From positions 1-48,954 of the forward strand of contig JADYZU010000090.1 of the NCBI GenBank assembly GCA_020852925.1: a DNA stretch of 48,954 bases. The letters run 5' to 3'. The translations under genes were made by a program, and so were the position numbers. How positions within the stretch are numbered: the first letter of the stretch is position 1; every line of letters starts with the position of its first letter. Origin of the DNA: Rubellimicrobium sp. (GTDB lineage Bacteria > Pseudomonadota > Alphaproteobacteria > Rhodobacterales > Rhodobacteraceae). Of the stretch, positions 36,164 through 44,915 are shown one piece after another. A model generated the notes under the pieces. It was given only the letters and a program-made list of their open reading frames with translations. It had not been told where the DNA came from and ran no database searches.

Positions 36164-37795
36164 ATGCGCGCTATCGCACAGGCAACCCGCAACGGGTTTC
36201 TGTTCCTTGCCCTGTGGCTGGTCGTTGCGGTGTCGCCGCTTGGCGCCGCGCCCTATGCCGCCCTGGTCATGGACGCGCGCACCGGCCAGGTGATCCACGA
36301 ACAGAACGCCGACACGCGGCTGCATCCGGCCTCGCTCACCAAGATGATGACGCTCTATGTCGCCTTCGTCGCGATCGAGCGCGGCGAGATCAGCCTCGAC
36401 ACCGAGGTGCGCATCACCGCCGAAGCCGCGGCCGAACCGCCGTCGCGCCTTGGCCTGCGCACCGGGCAGACGATCCGGCTGCGCTATCTGCTGCGTGCGG
36501 CCGCGGTGAAATCGGCCAACGACGCCGCCACCGCCATCGGCATCGCCATCGCCGGCTCTCAGGAGGGCTATGCCGCGCGCATGAACGCCACCGCCGCGGC
36601 CATGGGCATGTCGAACACGCATTTCGTCAACATGAACGGCCTCACGCGCGAGGGGCATTACTCCAGCGCGCGCGACATGTCGGTGCTCGGCCGGCATCTC
36701 GTCTATGACTTTCCGCAATATTACAACCTGTTCTCGCGCCGGACCGCCGATGCGGGCATGGCGCAGGTGACGAATACCAATTCGCGCTTCCTTGATTCCT
36801 ATCGCGGCGCCGACGGGATCAAGACCGGCTATACCGTGGCGGCGGGCTATAACCTCGTGGCCTCGGCCGAACGCGACGGGGTGCGGATCATCGCCACCGT
36901 CTTTGGCGGCACCTCGAGCGCGAACCGCAACGCGCGCGTGGCCGAACTTCTGGACATGGGATTCGCGGCCGCCCCCGCGAACGCGCAGGTGCGCGCGCCC
37001 GATCTGGTGGCGGCACTCGATCCGGGGGCATCGCCGGGGACGGGGTCCGCCGGATCGGGCGGCGCGCGCACCCTCCGCGTCACCGGGCAGGTGCAGGTGG
37101 CGCTGCGCCCCCATGCCCGGCCTCAGGCGCCCTCGGTCCCGGCCGATCCGGCCGATCCGCTCCTGGCTGCGGCCATCGACGCGGCGGTCGAAGGCGCGGT
37201 CGAGGAGGCGGTGAACGCCGCCCTGGCCGAGGCGCTGGGCCTTGCGCCGGGCTCGGAGGAACTGTCGGCGCTCTCGGGCGGCGATGCGCCCGCGCTGGAC
37301 GGGCTGACCGGCATCGCCACGGTCGCGGCGCTGGCCGGGGATCCGGCGCTGGCCCCCGGCGAGGCCGCGCAGGGCCCCCTCAGCGTGGCCGCGCCCGCCG
37401 CCGCCGCACCGCCGCCCGTCTCGGCCGCGGCGCCCGAGACGCTGGCCATGACCCCGCCGGCCCGCCCGGCCGAAATCATCCTGACCGAAGCCGCGCTGGC
37501 CCTGCCCGAGGCCGCGCCCGGCGGGGGCGAGGTCGTCAGCCGGGTCTCCACGTCGGACCCGCGCAACTGGGGCATCAATGTCGGCACGTTCAATTCCCAG
37601 GCCGCCGCCGACCGCATCCTGATCCAGGTGGCCGTGGCCGAGGCCGGCGTCCTTGACGGCGGGGTGCGGCGCATCCAGCGCACGAACCAGGGGTTCGATG
37701 CCACCATCCTCGGGCTGAACCGCGATGCGGCCGATCTGGCCTGCCGCCGGCTTCAGGCGCGGGGGCAGACCTGCTTCACCATGGGCGGCGCCTGA
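36164..37795 (+). CDS. D-alanyl-D-alanine carboxypeptidase with C-terminal SPOR domain
   Basis: Trims the terminal D-Ala of peptidoglycan stem peptides in the periplasm (PBP5/6, DacA-like S11 family). 543 residues. A signal peptide covers about residues 1-29 (cleavage near LGA-AP). Active-site motifs: SLTK with nucleophile S57, SAN at 117-119 and KTG at 220-222. After residue about 270 comes a long Ala/Pro-rich linker of some 190 residues, then a SPOR domain (about 462-543, beginning near NWGINVGTFNSQAAADRI) that binds denuded septal glycan. The SPOR domain directs such enzymes to the division site. Standard S11 enzymes are about 400 residues, so the linker and SPOR account for the extra length. 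Confidence 0.94.
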   Translation: MRAIAQATRNGFLFLALWLVVAVSPLGAAPYAALVMDARTGQVIHEQNADTRLHPASLTKMMTLYVAFVAIERGEISLDTEVRITAEAAAEPPSRLGLRTGQTIRLRYLLRAAAVKSANDAATAIGIAIAGSQEGYAARMNATAAAMGMSNTHFVNMNGLTREGHYSSARDMSVLGRHLVYDFPQYYNLFSRRTADAGMAQVTNTNSRFLDSYRGADGIKTGYTVAAGYNLVASAERDGVRIIATVFGGTSSANRNARVAELLDMGFAAAPANAQVRAPDLVAALDPGASPGTGSAGSGGARTLRVTGQVQVALRPHARPQAPSVPADPADPLLAAAIDAAVEGAVEEAVNAALAEALGLAPGSEELSALSGGDAPALDGLTGIATVAALAGDPALAPGEAAQGPLSVAAPAAAAPPPVSAAAPETLAMTPPARPAEIILTEAALALPEAAPGGGEVVSRVSTSDPRNWGINVGTFNSQAAADRILIQVAVAEAGVLDGGVRRIQRTNQGFDATILGLNRDAADLACRRLQARGQTCFTMGGA

Positions 37796-37810
37796 CGGCC
37801 CGTCCGCGCC

Positions 37811-38794
37811 TCAGGCGGCGGCGGGGGTGCCATCCTCCTGATGGGCGCGGATGATCGCGTCGAAGTCGCTTTCGGCCTCGAACCCGAGGTCACGGGCGCG
37901 GCGAGCCTCGAACCGGCGCGGCCAGGTGCGCACGATCGCCCAGACCGCCGGATCGTCGGCCTCGCGGATCAGGGCGGCGGCCCCGGGACCGGCCACGCGC
38001 ACCAGCGCTTCGATCTGTTCGGCAACCGAAACCGCGACCCCCGGCATCACCAGATTGGGCCGCCCCGCCAGCGCGCCGGTGTCCATGGTCGCGGCATGCA
38101 GCAGGAACCCCACCGCCGAACGCGGCGAGGCGTGGGTGTGCACCAGATCGCGCGGCACCGGCAAGAGCGCGGGCAGCCCCGCCAGCGGTTCGCGGATGAT
38201 CGACGAAAAGAACCCCGACGCCGCCCCGTTCGGCGCGCCGGGGCGCACGCAGATCGTCGGGAACCGCAGCCCGATCCCGTCCATGAAGCCGCGCCGCGTG
38301 TAATCGGCCAGCATCAGTTCGCACATGAGCTTCTGCGTGCCGTAGGACGATTGCGGCGTGGGCGCGAAATCGTCGGGGACGGTTTCCGGCAGCGGGCCGC
38401 CATAGACCGCCGTGGTCGAGGTGAAGACCACCCGCGGCGCCGTGCCGGACAGGCGCACCGCGTCCCACAGCGCGCGCGTGCCGTCGAGGTTCACGCGGTA
38501 GCCCAGGTCGAAATCCGATTCGGCGCTGCCCGAGACGACTCCGGCGATGTGGAACACCACATCGGGCCCCGGGGCGATCAGGGCGCGCGCCGCGCCGGGG
38601 GCGGACAGATCGCCGGTCACCGCATCGACCGCGATCCCCGCCCCTGCCGGCGCTGGCATCGGCACTGGTGGCGGCGCCACGTCATGCAGCACCATCGCCG
38701 TGATCGCCCGGCCGCCCAGATGCCCGTCGGCCAGCAGCCGCGCCACAAGCCTGCGCCCGACCATTCCGGCCGCGCCGGTCACAAGGATGCGCAT
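37811..38794 (-). CDS. denD: NAD-dependent epimerase/dehydratase, D-erythronate dehydrogenase (DenD)-like
   Basis: 327 residues from the ATG at 38794 (a GTG three codons upstream is the alternative). An extended SDR fold: nucleotide-binding GAAGMVGRRL at residues 8-17, FHIAGVVSGSAE, catalytic YGTQK (Y and K intact) and SIIREPLAG with PVPRDLVHTHASPRSAVG, which are typical of DenD-like proteins that oxidise D-erythronate at C2. No OtnK or OtnC-type partner gene is beside it, so the substrate is tentative. The 3' end is 15 bp from the converging carboxypeptidase stop. Confidence 0.8.
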   Translation of the reverse strand: MRILVTGAAGMVGRRLVARLLADGHLGGRAITAMVLHDVAPPPVPMPAPAGAGIAVDAVTGDLSAPGAARALIAPGPDVVFHIAGVVSGSAESDFDLGYRVNLDGTRALWDAVRLSGTAPRVVFTSTTAVYGGPLPETVPDDFAPTPQSSYGTQKLMCELMLADYTRRGFMDGIGLRFPTICVRPGAPNGAASGFFSSIIREPLAGLPALLPVPRDLVHTHASPRSAVGFLLHAATMDTGALAGRPNLVMPGVAVSVAEQIEALVRVAGPGAAALIREADDPAVWAIVRTWPRRFEARRARDLGFEAESDFDAIIRAHQEDGTPAAA

Positions 38795-38893
38795 CCGCCC
38801 CACTCCGCCCTGTCATGCGCCGGCATCTGACATCAGCCCCGGGCGCGCGGCAAGGGCGGGCAGATCGGGTGCAGGCGATCGGGGGCGGGCAGA

Positions 38894-39547
38894 TCAGGGG
38901 GCCAGAAGGCCCGCCATGCGCGCGCCCTCGATCAGCCCCGGCGCGAGGTGATGGGCATGGCGCCCGGTGGCGCCGTGAAGGTCGGGCACCTGCACCACGG
39001 TGCAGCCCGCCTCATGGCCCGCCTGCGCGCCGGGATCGGAATCCTCGAACACGACGCAGCGGCGCGGATCGACGCCAAGCGCGGCGGCCGCGAACAGATA
39101 GGGGTCGGGCGCGGGCTTGGGATGGGCCACATCCTCGACCGTGACCACGCAGGCGAACAGATGGGCAAGGCCCGCCGCCCGCAGCTTGACCCGCGCCGGT
39201 TCGCGCCGCGACGAGGTGACCAGCGCCAGCCGAAGCTCCCGCCCCGCCAGCAGCGTCAGAAGCGCGCGCGCCCCCTCCTTGAGCGGCACGCCCCCCTCCA
39301 TCCGCGCAAAGGTCAGCCGGTCCCATTCGGCATAGAACGCCTGCGGATCGAGGGGGCGCCCCGTGGCCTGGGCGATGCGGCGGCTGCGTTCGGCGTCATG
39401 GATGCCGGCCAGCCCCTCGAAGAACGCCAGATCGACCGGCGCGCCCAGCGCCCGGCAGGCGGCGACGCCGGTTTCGTTGCACAGCGCCTCGGTATCGAGG
39501 AGCGTGCCGTCGAGATCGAACAGCGCGGCGGCATAGGGCAGAGGCAT
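38894..39547 (-). CDS. HAD-superfamily phosphatase/phosphomutase
   Basis: 217 residues. HAD motif I is FDLDGTLLDTEA (nucleophile D near residue 11), motif II is LVTSSRR, motif III is K in HPKPAPDPYLFA and motif IV is VFEDSDPGAQAG. The helical cap inserted after motif I makes it a C1-type member like beta-phosphoglucomutase or phosphoglycolate phosphatases; the substrate cannot be told. Its start faces nudC across a 223-bp gap filled by a minisatellite. Confidence 0.9.
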   Translation of the reverse strand: MPLPYAAALFDLDGTLLDTEALCNETGVAACRALGAPVDLAFFEGLAGIHDAERSRRIAQATGRPLDPQAFYAEWDRLTFARMEGGVPLKEGARALLTLLAGRELRLALVTSSRREPARVKLRAAGLAHLFACVVTVEDVAHPKPAPDPYLFAAAALGVDPRRCVVFEDSDPGAQAGHEAGCTVVQVPDLHGATGRHAHHLAPGLIEGARMAGLLAP

Positions 39548-39622
39548 CGGCGACCTTCTCCGGGAGAGGGGGACGACGCGGGGGGCGTCAGGCGCCGCTT
39601 ATGGCGCGGCCCGCGCGGCCTG

Positions 39623-39717
39623 TCCACGGGGCCAATCCACGGGGCCAATCCAAGGGGCCAATCCACGGGGGCCAATCCACGGGGGCCAATCCACGGGGGC
39701 CAATCCACGGGGGCCGG
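39623..39717. repeat. Minisatellite of seven 13/14-bp units in the HAD/nudC divergent gap
   Basis: Seven head-to-tail units: three of 13 bp (39623, 39636, 39649; TCCACGGGGCCAA with one change) and four of 14 bp (39662, 39676, 39690, 39704; TCCACGGGGGCCAA, the last ending GG). The 13-to-14 change is one extra G. It lies between the HAD start (39547) and the nudC start (39771) and gives no reading frame of interest. There are no spacers, so it is not CRISPR. Confidence 0.92.
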
Positions 39718-39770
39718 TTGCCCCCCGCGCGTGACCGGCATAGGCAGGGGCGTGGCAACAGGGGGCGGGC

Positions 39771-40763
39771 ATGGAACCGGACCGGGCATTCACGGCGATG
39801 GCCTTTCGCGATTCCGGGCTCGACCGGGCGGGCGATCTGCGCCGCGACGCGCAAGCGCGTGCCGCGCTGGCGGCGCGCGCGGGGGCGCGCTGGCTCATCC
39901 TGTGGCGGGGCAAGCCGCTGGTCTGCGGCGAGGGCGATCAACTGCGCCTTGCGCGGCTGCCGGCGGATCATCCGGCGCTGACGGCGCAGGCCGGGCCGGT
40001 GGTGTTTCTGGGCCGCGACGACGACGGCGAGGCGATCCTGGCCGAGGATATCTCGGTCTGGGCGCCCGATGCCGCCGATCTGGCGGCACTCGGCGGGTTC
40101 TTCGATCCGTCCGAACAGCATCACCCGGCGCTGCCGCCCGATCACCGCTTTGTCGAATTGCGCGCGGCGATGACCCTGCTCTCGCCGCGCGATCAGGAAC
40201 TGGCCGCAACCGCGCGCGCGCTGTTCTCCTGGCACGAGACGCACGGCTTCTGCGCCCGCTGCGGGGCGCGCAGCGACATGACCGAGGGCGGCTGGCGGCG
40301 CGACTGTCCGGCCTGCGGCGGCCAGCATTTCCCGCGCACCGATCCGGTGGTCATCATGCTGGTGACGCAGGGCAACGACGTGCTTCTGGGGCGCTCGCCG
40401 GGGTGGCCGCCGGGGATGATGTCGCTGCTTGCAGGCTTCATCGAGCCGGGCGAGACCGCCGAGGCCGCGGTCCGCCGCGAGGTGCGCGAGGAGACCGCGG
40501 TCACGGTCGGGCCGGTCCGCCTGATCGCCAGCCAGCCCTGGCCCTTTCCGGCCTCGCTCATGCTGGGCTGCCGGGCCGAGGCGCTGTCCACGCGGATCAC
40601 CCTGGATCCGGTCGAACTCGAGGCGGCCGAATGGGTGTCCCGCGAACGCATGGCGCAGGTCATGGCCGGGCAGGATGCGGCGATCCGCCCGCCACGTCCG
40701 GGCTCGATCGCGCGGCATTTGCTGGAAATGTGGCTTGCGGACCGGGTCGAGGCCGGGGAATAA
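39771..40763 (+). CDS. nudC: NAD+ diphosphatase / RNA deNADding enzyme NudC
   Basis: Hydrolyses NADH or NAD+ to NMNH/NMN and AMP and removes NAD caps from RNA. 330 residues. A zinc ribbon with C161, C164, C179 and C182 precedes the Nudix domain. The Nudix box starts at G222 (GFIEPGETAEAAVRREVREE), with the catalytic glutamates intact and the final Gly replaced by Ala. The NudC hallmark SQPWPFPAS follows (about residues 253-261), which separates it from other Nudix enzymes. The ATG follows a G-rich ribosome-binding region. Confidence 0.95.
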   Translation: MEPDRAFTAMAFRDSGLDRAGDLRRDAQARAALAARAGARWLILWRGKPLVCGEGDQLRLARLPADHPALTAQAGPVVFLGRDDDGEAILAEDISVWAPDAADLAALGGFFDPSEQHHPALPPDHRFVELRAAMTLLSPRDQELAATARALFSWHETHGFCARCGARSDMTEGGWRRDCPACGGQHFPRTDPVVIMLVTQGNDVLLGRSPGWPPGMMSLLAGFIEPGETAEAAVRREVREETAVTVGPVRLIASQPWPFPASLMLGCRAEALSTRITLDPVELEAAEWVSRERMAQVMAGQDAAIRPPRPGSIARHLLEMWLADRVEAGE

Positions 40764-40799
40764 CGGCGGCGGGGCGCATCTGCGGACAGGGGCAGGATC

Positions 40800-41288
40800 A
40801 TGGAATTCACCGCGCGGCAGGACATCGCCGCCACCGCCGAGGACGTGTTCGCGGCCTTCACCGACTACGCCCAGTTCGAGCGGCAGGCGCTGCGCCGCGG
40901 GGTCGAGATGCGCCGCATGGCCCCGTCCGGGGCCGGCAGCGCCGGGCCGGCCTGGTTTCTGCGCTTTCGCCTGCGCGGCCGCGACCGGGAGCTGCACCTC
41001 GAAGTGACCGAGTGCCGGGTGCCGGAGCTGATCGAACTGGCGGGCCAGTCGCCGGGGCTTGGTCTTGCCGGGACGATCGACCTGCTGGCGCTGTCGCGCA
41101 ACCGCACGCGGGTGACGGTGACGGTGACGCTGGCGGCGCGGTCGGTGCCGGCACGCCTTGCGCTTCAGACGTTGCGGCTGGCGCGCGGGCGGGCGCAGCG
41201 GCGCATCGACAGCCGGCTGGCCGACTTTGCCCGCGGGATCGAGGCGCGCGGCGCCGGCGCCGGCGCGATCCCCGCCCCCCGCCGCTAG
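40800..41288 (+). CDS. SRPBCC-fold protein, unknown ligand
   Basis: 162 residues from the ATG at 40800, 36 bp after nudC on the same strand. The N-terminus MEFTARQDIAATAEDVFAAFTDY is the opening strand and helix of the SRPBCC (START-like, polyketide cyclase) fold; a C-terminal long helix (RLALQTLRLARGRAQRRIDSRL) is also typical. There are no catalytic motifs. It probably binds a small hydrophobic ligand or acts as a chaperone-like factor. The assignment rests on fold pattern. Confidence 0.75.
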   Translation: MEFTARQDIAATAEDVFAAFTDYAQFERQALRRGVEMRRMAPSGAGSAGPAWFLRFRLRGRDRELHLEVTECRVPELIELAGQSPGLGLAGTIDLLALSRNRTRVTVTVTLAARSVPARLALQTLRLARGRAQRRIDSRLADFARGIEARGAGAGAIPAPRR

Positions 41289-41307
41289 GCCGGACCGGAC
41301 GGCCGGT

Positions 41308-42156
41308 TCAGACGTGGCGCTTGCGTGCCTGCGGATAGACGCCCATCACCCGCACCGTGTCGGTGAAATAGTTCAGTTCCTCGAAGGCAAGGCGCAGCCC
41401 CGGGTCTTCGGGGTGGCCCTCGACCTCGCAATAGAACTGGGTCGCGGTAAAGGCGCCGCCGACCATGTAGCTTTCCAGCTTGGTCATGTTCACGCCGTTG
41501 GTGGCAAAGCCGCCCAGCGCCTTGTAGAGCGCGGCCGGAATGTTGCGCACGCGGAACACGAACGAGGTGATCATGCCCAGATCGCCGCGCCGCGTCAGAT
41601 CGGGTTCGCGCGCCATGATGAGAAAGCGCGTGGTGTTGCGGTCGTTGTCCTCGATGTTCCGTGCAAGGACATCGAGCCCGTAGATCGAGGCCGCGATCTC
41701 GGAGGCAAGCGCGCCTTCGGCAGGGTCGTTCAGGCGGGCCACCTCGCGCGCGCCGGCGGCGTTGTCGGCCCAGTTCAGCGTCTCGAACCCGTGCTCGGCG
41801 ATGAACCCGCGCGCCTGGCCCAGCAGGATGCCCATGGCCCGCACCCGCCGCAGGCCGGCGATCGTCGCCCCCCGGGGCGCCATCAGGCTGATGTGGACGC
41901 GGACAAAGGCCTCGTCCACCACATGCAGCCCGCTTTCGGGCAGGAGTTGATGGACATCCGCCACGCGGCCATAGGTCGAGTTCTCGACCGCGATCATGCC
42001 AAGATCGGCCGCGCCGCCGCGCACCGCGTCAAAGACATCCTCGAACCCCGCGCAGGGCAGCGCCTGAAGATCGGGGCGGGCCTCGGCGCAGGCCTGATGG
42101 CCATAGGCGCCGGCCTCGCCCTGGAATGCGATCCGTCGTGCCGCCTGTCCCGCCAT
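41308..42156 (-). CDS. pheA: Prephenate dehydratase PheA
   Basis: Converts prephenate to phenylpyruvate in phenylalanine synthesis. 282 residues from the ATG at 42156; a GTG six codons upstream is possible. The prephenate dehydratase domain has FQGEAGAYGHQA, IAVENSTYGRV and the catalytic Thr-Arg-Phe in DRNTTRFLIM. An ACT regulatory domain follows (about residues 190-275) with GGFATNGVNMTKLESY, where phenylalanine inhibition normally acts; the usual ESR is ESY here. It is a monofunctional enzyme without chorismate mutase. Divergent from the cytochrome c gene. Confidence 0.95.
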   Translation of the reverse strand: MAGQAARRIAFQGEAGAYGHQACAEARPDLQALPCAGFEDVFDAVRGGAADLGMIAVENSTYGRVADVHQLLPESGLHVVDEAFVRVHISLMAPRGATIAGLRRVRAMGILLGQARGFIAEHGFETLNWADNAAGAREVARLNDPAEGALASEIAASIYGLDVLARNIEDNDRNTTRFLIMAREPDLTRRGDLGMITSFVFRVRNIPAALYKALGGFATNGVNMTKLESYMVGGAFTATQFYCEVEGHPEDPGLRLAFEELNYFTDTVRVMGVYPQARKRHV

Positions 42157-42275
42157 CCGTCGCCCCCGTGTCACATCCGGCCCCCGAGGGCGCCACCTTT
42201 GCGCACCTACACCTTGCGCCCGGAGGCGTGAAGCGCATACATGGGCGCACTCAGGCGAAGGGAACGGCTCGCGAC

Positions 42276-42800
42276 ATGTTCGACACTATGACCCTCACCA
42301 AGATCGGCGGCAGTCTGACCGGCGCCCTTCTGGTCTTTCTCCTTGGCAACTGGTTCGCGGAATCGATCTATTCGGGCGGACATGCCGGCGATGCAACCCA
42401 GGGCTATGTGATCGAAGTGGCAAGCGCCGATGACGCCGACGCCGCCGACGCGCCCGCCACCGAAGGCCCGACCTTCGCCGATCTCTATGCCGCCGCCGAT
42501 CCCGAGGCCGGCGAGAAGCTGACCCGCGCCTGCACGGGCTGCCATTCCTTCGCCGAAGGGCGCATCATGACCGGCCCCTCGCTTCATGGCGTGGTGGGCC
42601 GCGCGCCCGGCACCGCCGAGGGGTTCAGCTATTCCGCGGGCTTTGCCGACCTGAATGCCGGCTGGACGCCCGAGGATCTGGACCATTTCATCACCGCGCC
42701 GCGCGAATACGCGCCCTCGACCAAGATGACCTATTCGGGGATGCGCGACGCCACCGACCGCGCGAACCTCATCGCCTATCTGGCCACGCTCTCGAACTGA
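42276..42800 (+). CDS. cycM: Membrane-anchored class I cytochrome c (CycM/c552-type)
   Basis: Electron carrier between the bc1 complex and terminal oxidases, held to the inner membrane. 174 residues from the ATG at 42276, with AAGGGA upstream. An uncleaved N-terminal helix (about residues 10-28), an acidic Ala/Asp-rich linker (about 48-65), then the haem domain: CTGCH (C86, C89, H90), PSLHGVVGR and the distal methionine in PSTKMTYSGM (M151 the likelier ligand). Divergence from pheA is a common arrangement in the Rhodobacteraceae. Followed by a good hairpin terminator. Confidence 0.93.
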   Translation: MFDTMTLTKIGGSLTGALLVFLLGNWFAESIYSGGHAGDATQGYVIEVASADDADAADAPATEGPTFADLYAAADPEAGEKLTRACTGCHSFAEGRIMTGPSLHGVVGRAPGTAEGFSYSAGFADLNAGWTPEDLDHFITAPREYAPSTKMTYSGMRDATDRANLIAYLATLSN

Positions 42801-42824
42801 CGGCGGGCCGGGACCACGGCTGCG

Positions 42825-42849
42825 GGGCCGCCCGTCGGGCGGCCCTTTT
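42825..42849 (+). terminator. Intrinsic terminator after the cytochrome c gene
   Basis: GGGCCGCCC (42825-42833), loop GTC, GGGCGGCCC (42837-42845), then TTTT. It lies 24 bp after the stop. Perfect 9-bp stem followed by four T. Confidence 0.85.
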
Positions 42850-42977
42850 GCGTTGTCCGCCCCCGGCCGGCCCCGGCGCCCCCTGTCACGCATTCTCGTC
42901 TTGTCTTCGGCCCCCTGCCCCCGTTACCTCGGGACACAGAGGCGCGGACCGCGCCGGACCGAGGGAGAGAGACCGCC

Positions 42978-44903
42978 ATGACCCAGCACCATCGCCCCCC
43001 GCGCGCCGCAGCCATCGCCCCGGCGCGGCCGGCCGGCTGGCAGATCGGGCTTGCCGCCGGGATCCTGGGCGCGGCAGGGATCCTGGCGGCGCCCGCCCCG
43101 GCCCAGGAGAGCGCCCCCGCCGAGGCGATCATCACCTCGCACGGCTATTCCACCTTCGGCGACCTGCATTATCCGGCCGATTACGCCCGCCTCGACTATG
43201 TGAACCCGGATGCGCCCAAGGGGGGCGAGATATCCATCTTCGCGCTGGGCACCTTCGATTCGATGAATCCCTACGCGCGCGAGGGGCGGGCGGGCGCACT
43301 CTCGACCATCATGACCGAAAGCCTGCTCACCGGCACCGCCGACGAGGTGAGCGCGCAATATTGCCTGCTCTGCACCTCGATCGAATACCCCGAGAGCGAG
43401 GATTGGGTGATCTTCCACCTGAACCCCGAGGCGCGGTTTTCCGACGGCACGCCGGTGACGGCGCAGGACGTGGTGTTCTCGCACTACCTGCTGCTCGACC
43501 AGGGCCTGCCCTCCTACGCCGAGACGGTGCGCGCCCTCATCCCCACGGCCGAGGCCCTTGACGATCTGACGGTGAAGTTCACCTTCGCCCCCGACGTGCC
43601 GCGCAAGAACCTGATCAACCAGGCCGGCGGCATCCCGGTCTGGCCGCAGCACTGGTTCGAGGAGACCGGCGCCCGCCTTGACGAATCGCGTCTCGAGGTG
43701 CCGCCCGGATCGGGGCCCTACATGCTCGAATCGGCCGATGTGAACCAGCGCATCACCTATGTGCGCAACCCCGATTACTGGGGCCGCGATCTGCCCATCA
43801 ACATCGGGCGCAACAATTTCGACCGCATCCGCGTGGAATATTTCGCCGACACCGACGCCGCCTTCGAGGCGTTCAAGGCGGGCGAATACACCTTCCGGCA
43901 GGAGAACAGCTCGCTCTCCTGGGCGACGCGCTATGATTTCCCGGCGCTGGATCAAGGCTGGGTGGTCAGGGCCGAACTGCCGAACGGCAACCTGCCCGGC
44001 GCGGTCGGGATCGTGTTCAACCTGCGGCGGCCCGAACTTCAGGACATCCGGGTGCGGCAGGCGCTTGCGCTCATGTACAATTTCGAATGGACGAACGAGA
44101 GCCTGCAATACGGGCTGTTCGACCAGCGCGCGAGTTTCTGGCAGAATTCCGACCTGGCCGCGCAGGGCGTGCCCGAGGGGCTCGAACGGGACTACCTCGA
44201 ACAGGTGGCCGACCTGATCGACCCTGCGATCCTGACCGACCAGGTCACGATGCCCCATACCTCGGACGCGCGCGCGCCGGTGGACCGCGCCAATCTGGGC
44301 CGCGCGCTCGCCCTCATGGAGGAGGCGGGCTGGATCCCCGACGAGCAGGGCCGCCTGATGCGCGACGGCCAGCGCTTTACCGTCGAATTCATGACCGACC
44401 AGCCGACCTTCGACCGCATCTTCATCCCCTATGTCGACAGCCTGAACCGCCTGCTGGGCGAGGGCGGCGCGGTCTACAACCGCGTCGATCCGGCGCAATA
44501 CACCGACCGTCAGCGCAATTTCGACTGGGACATGATCTATTCGGGCTATGACACCGGCCTTGAAGAGGGGATCGGCCTCGACCAGCAGTTCGGCTCGCTC
44601 GGGGTGGGCGACATCTTCAACCCGGCGGGCTATGCCTCGGCGGCGGTGGACCGGCTCATCGACATCGTGGTGGAGGCGAAGACCCGCGAAGAGATGGAGG
44701 CCGGCGTGCGCGCCATCGACCGCATCATGCGGCGCGAACTCTTCATGGTGCCCACCTGGTACAATCCCAACTACTGGGTCGCCTATTACGACATGTTCCG
44801 CCACCCCGACGTGCTGCCGCCCTATACGCTCGGGCAGCTCGATTTCTGGTGGTATGACGAGGCGGCGGGCACCGCCCTGCGCGAGGCCGGCGCGCTGCGC
44901 TAG
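42978..44903 (+). CDS. yejA: Extracellular solute-binding protein, YejA type
   Basis: Periplasmic peptide-binding component of the YejABEF importer, which takes up peptides and microcin C in enteric bacteria. 641 residues. The N-terminus has a hydrophobic signal (about residues 20-43, cleavage after PAQ). The family 5 solute-binding fold shows HGYSTFGDLHYP, PKGGEISIFALGTFDSMNPY, RFSDGTPVTAQDVVFS and the YejA-type C-terminal WYNPNYWVAYYDMF. A strong ribosome-binding site (GAGGGAGAGAG) precedes the ATG. First of four tightly spaced genes (12-bp gap, then two ATGA overlaps). Confidence 0.94.
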   Translation: MTQHHRPPRAAAIAPARPAGWQIGLAAGILGAAGILAAPAPAQESAPAEAIITSHGYSTFGDLHYPADYARLDYVNPDAPKGGEISIFALGTFDSMNPYAREGRAGALSTIMTESLLTGTADEVSAQYCLLCTSIEYPESEDWVIFHLNPEARFSDGTPVTAQDVVFSHYLLLDQGLPSYAETVRALIPTAEALDDLTVKFTFAPDVPRKNLINQAGGIPVWPQHWFEETGARLDESRLEVPPGSGPYMLESADVNQRITYVRNPDYWGRDLPINIGRNNFDRIRVEYFADTDAAFEAFKAGEYTFRQENSSLSWATRYDFPALDQGWVVRAELPNGNLPGAVGIVFNLRRPELQDIRVRQALALMYNFEWTNESLQYGLFDQRASFWQNSDLAAQGVPEGLERDYLEQVADLIDPAILTDQVTMPHTSDARAPVDRANLGRALALMEEAGWIPDEQGRLMRDGQRFTVEFMTDQPTFDRIFIPYVDSLNRLLGEGGAVYNRVDPAQYTDRQRNFDWDMIYSGYDTGLEEGIGLDQQFGSLGVGDIFNPAGYASAAVDRLIDIVVEAKTREEMEAGVRAIDRIMRRELFMVPTWYNPNYWVAYYDMFRHPDVLPPYTLGQLDFWWYDEAAGTALREAGALR

Positions 44904-44915
44904 GAATCCCCGCCG

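Noticed and set aside
39623-39717. Possible CRISPR array
   Set aside because: The units are directly contiguous, 13-14 bp long and have no unique spacers; no cas genes are near.
40440-40500. Altered Nudix box in NudC (final Gly replaced by Ala)
   Set aside because: The catalytic glutamates and the SQPWPFP hallmark are intact; variation at that Gly alone is tolerated.
41505-41540. Prephenate dehydratase ACT motif ESY instead of ESR
   Set aside because: The catalytic TRF motif and overall ACT domain are intact, and variation in this motif does not show loss of function; altered phenylalanine regulation cannot be judged from sequence alone.
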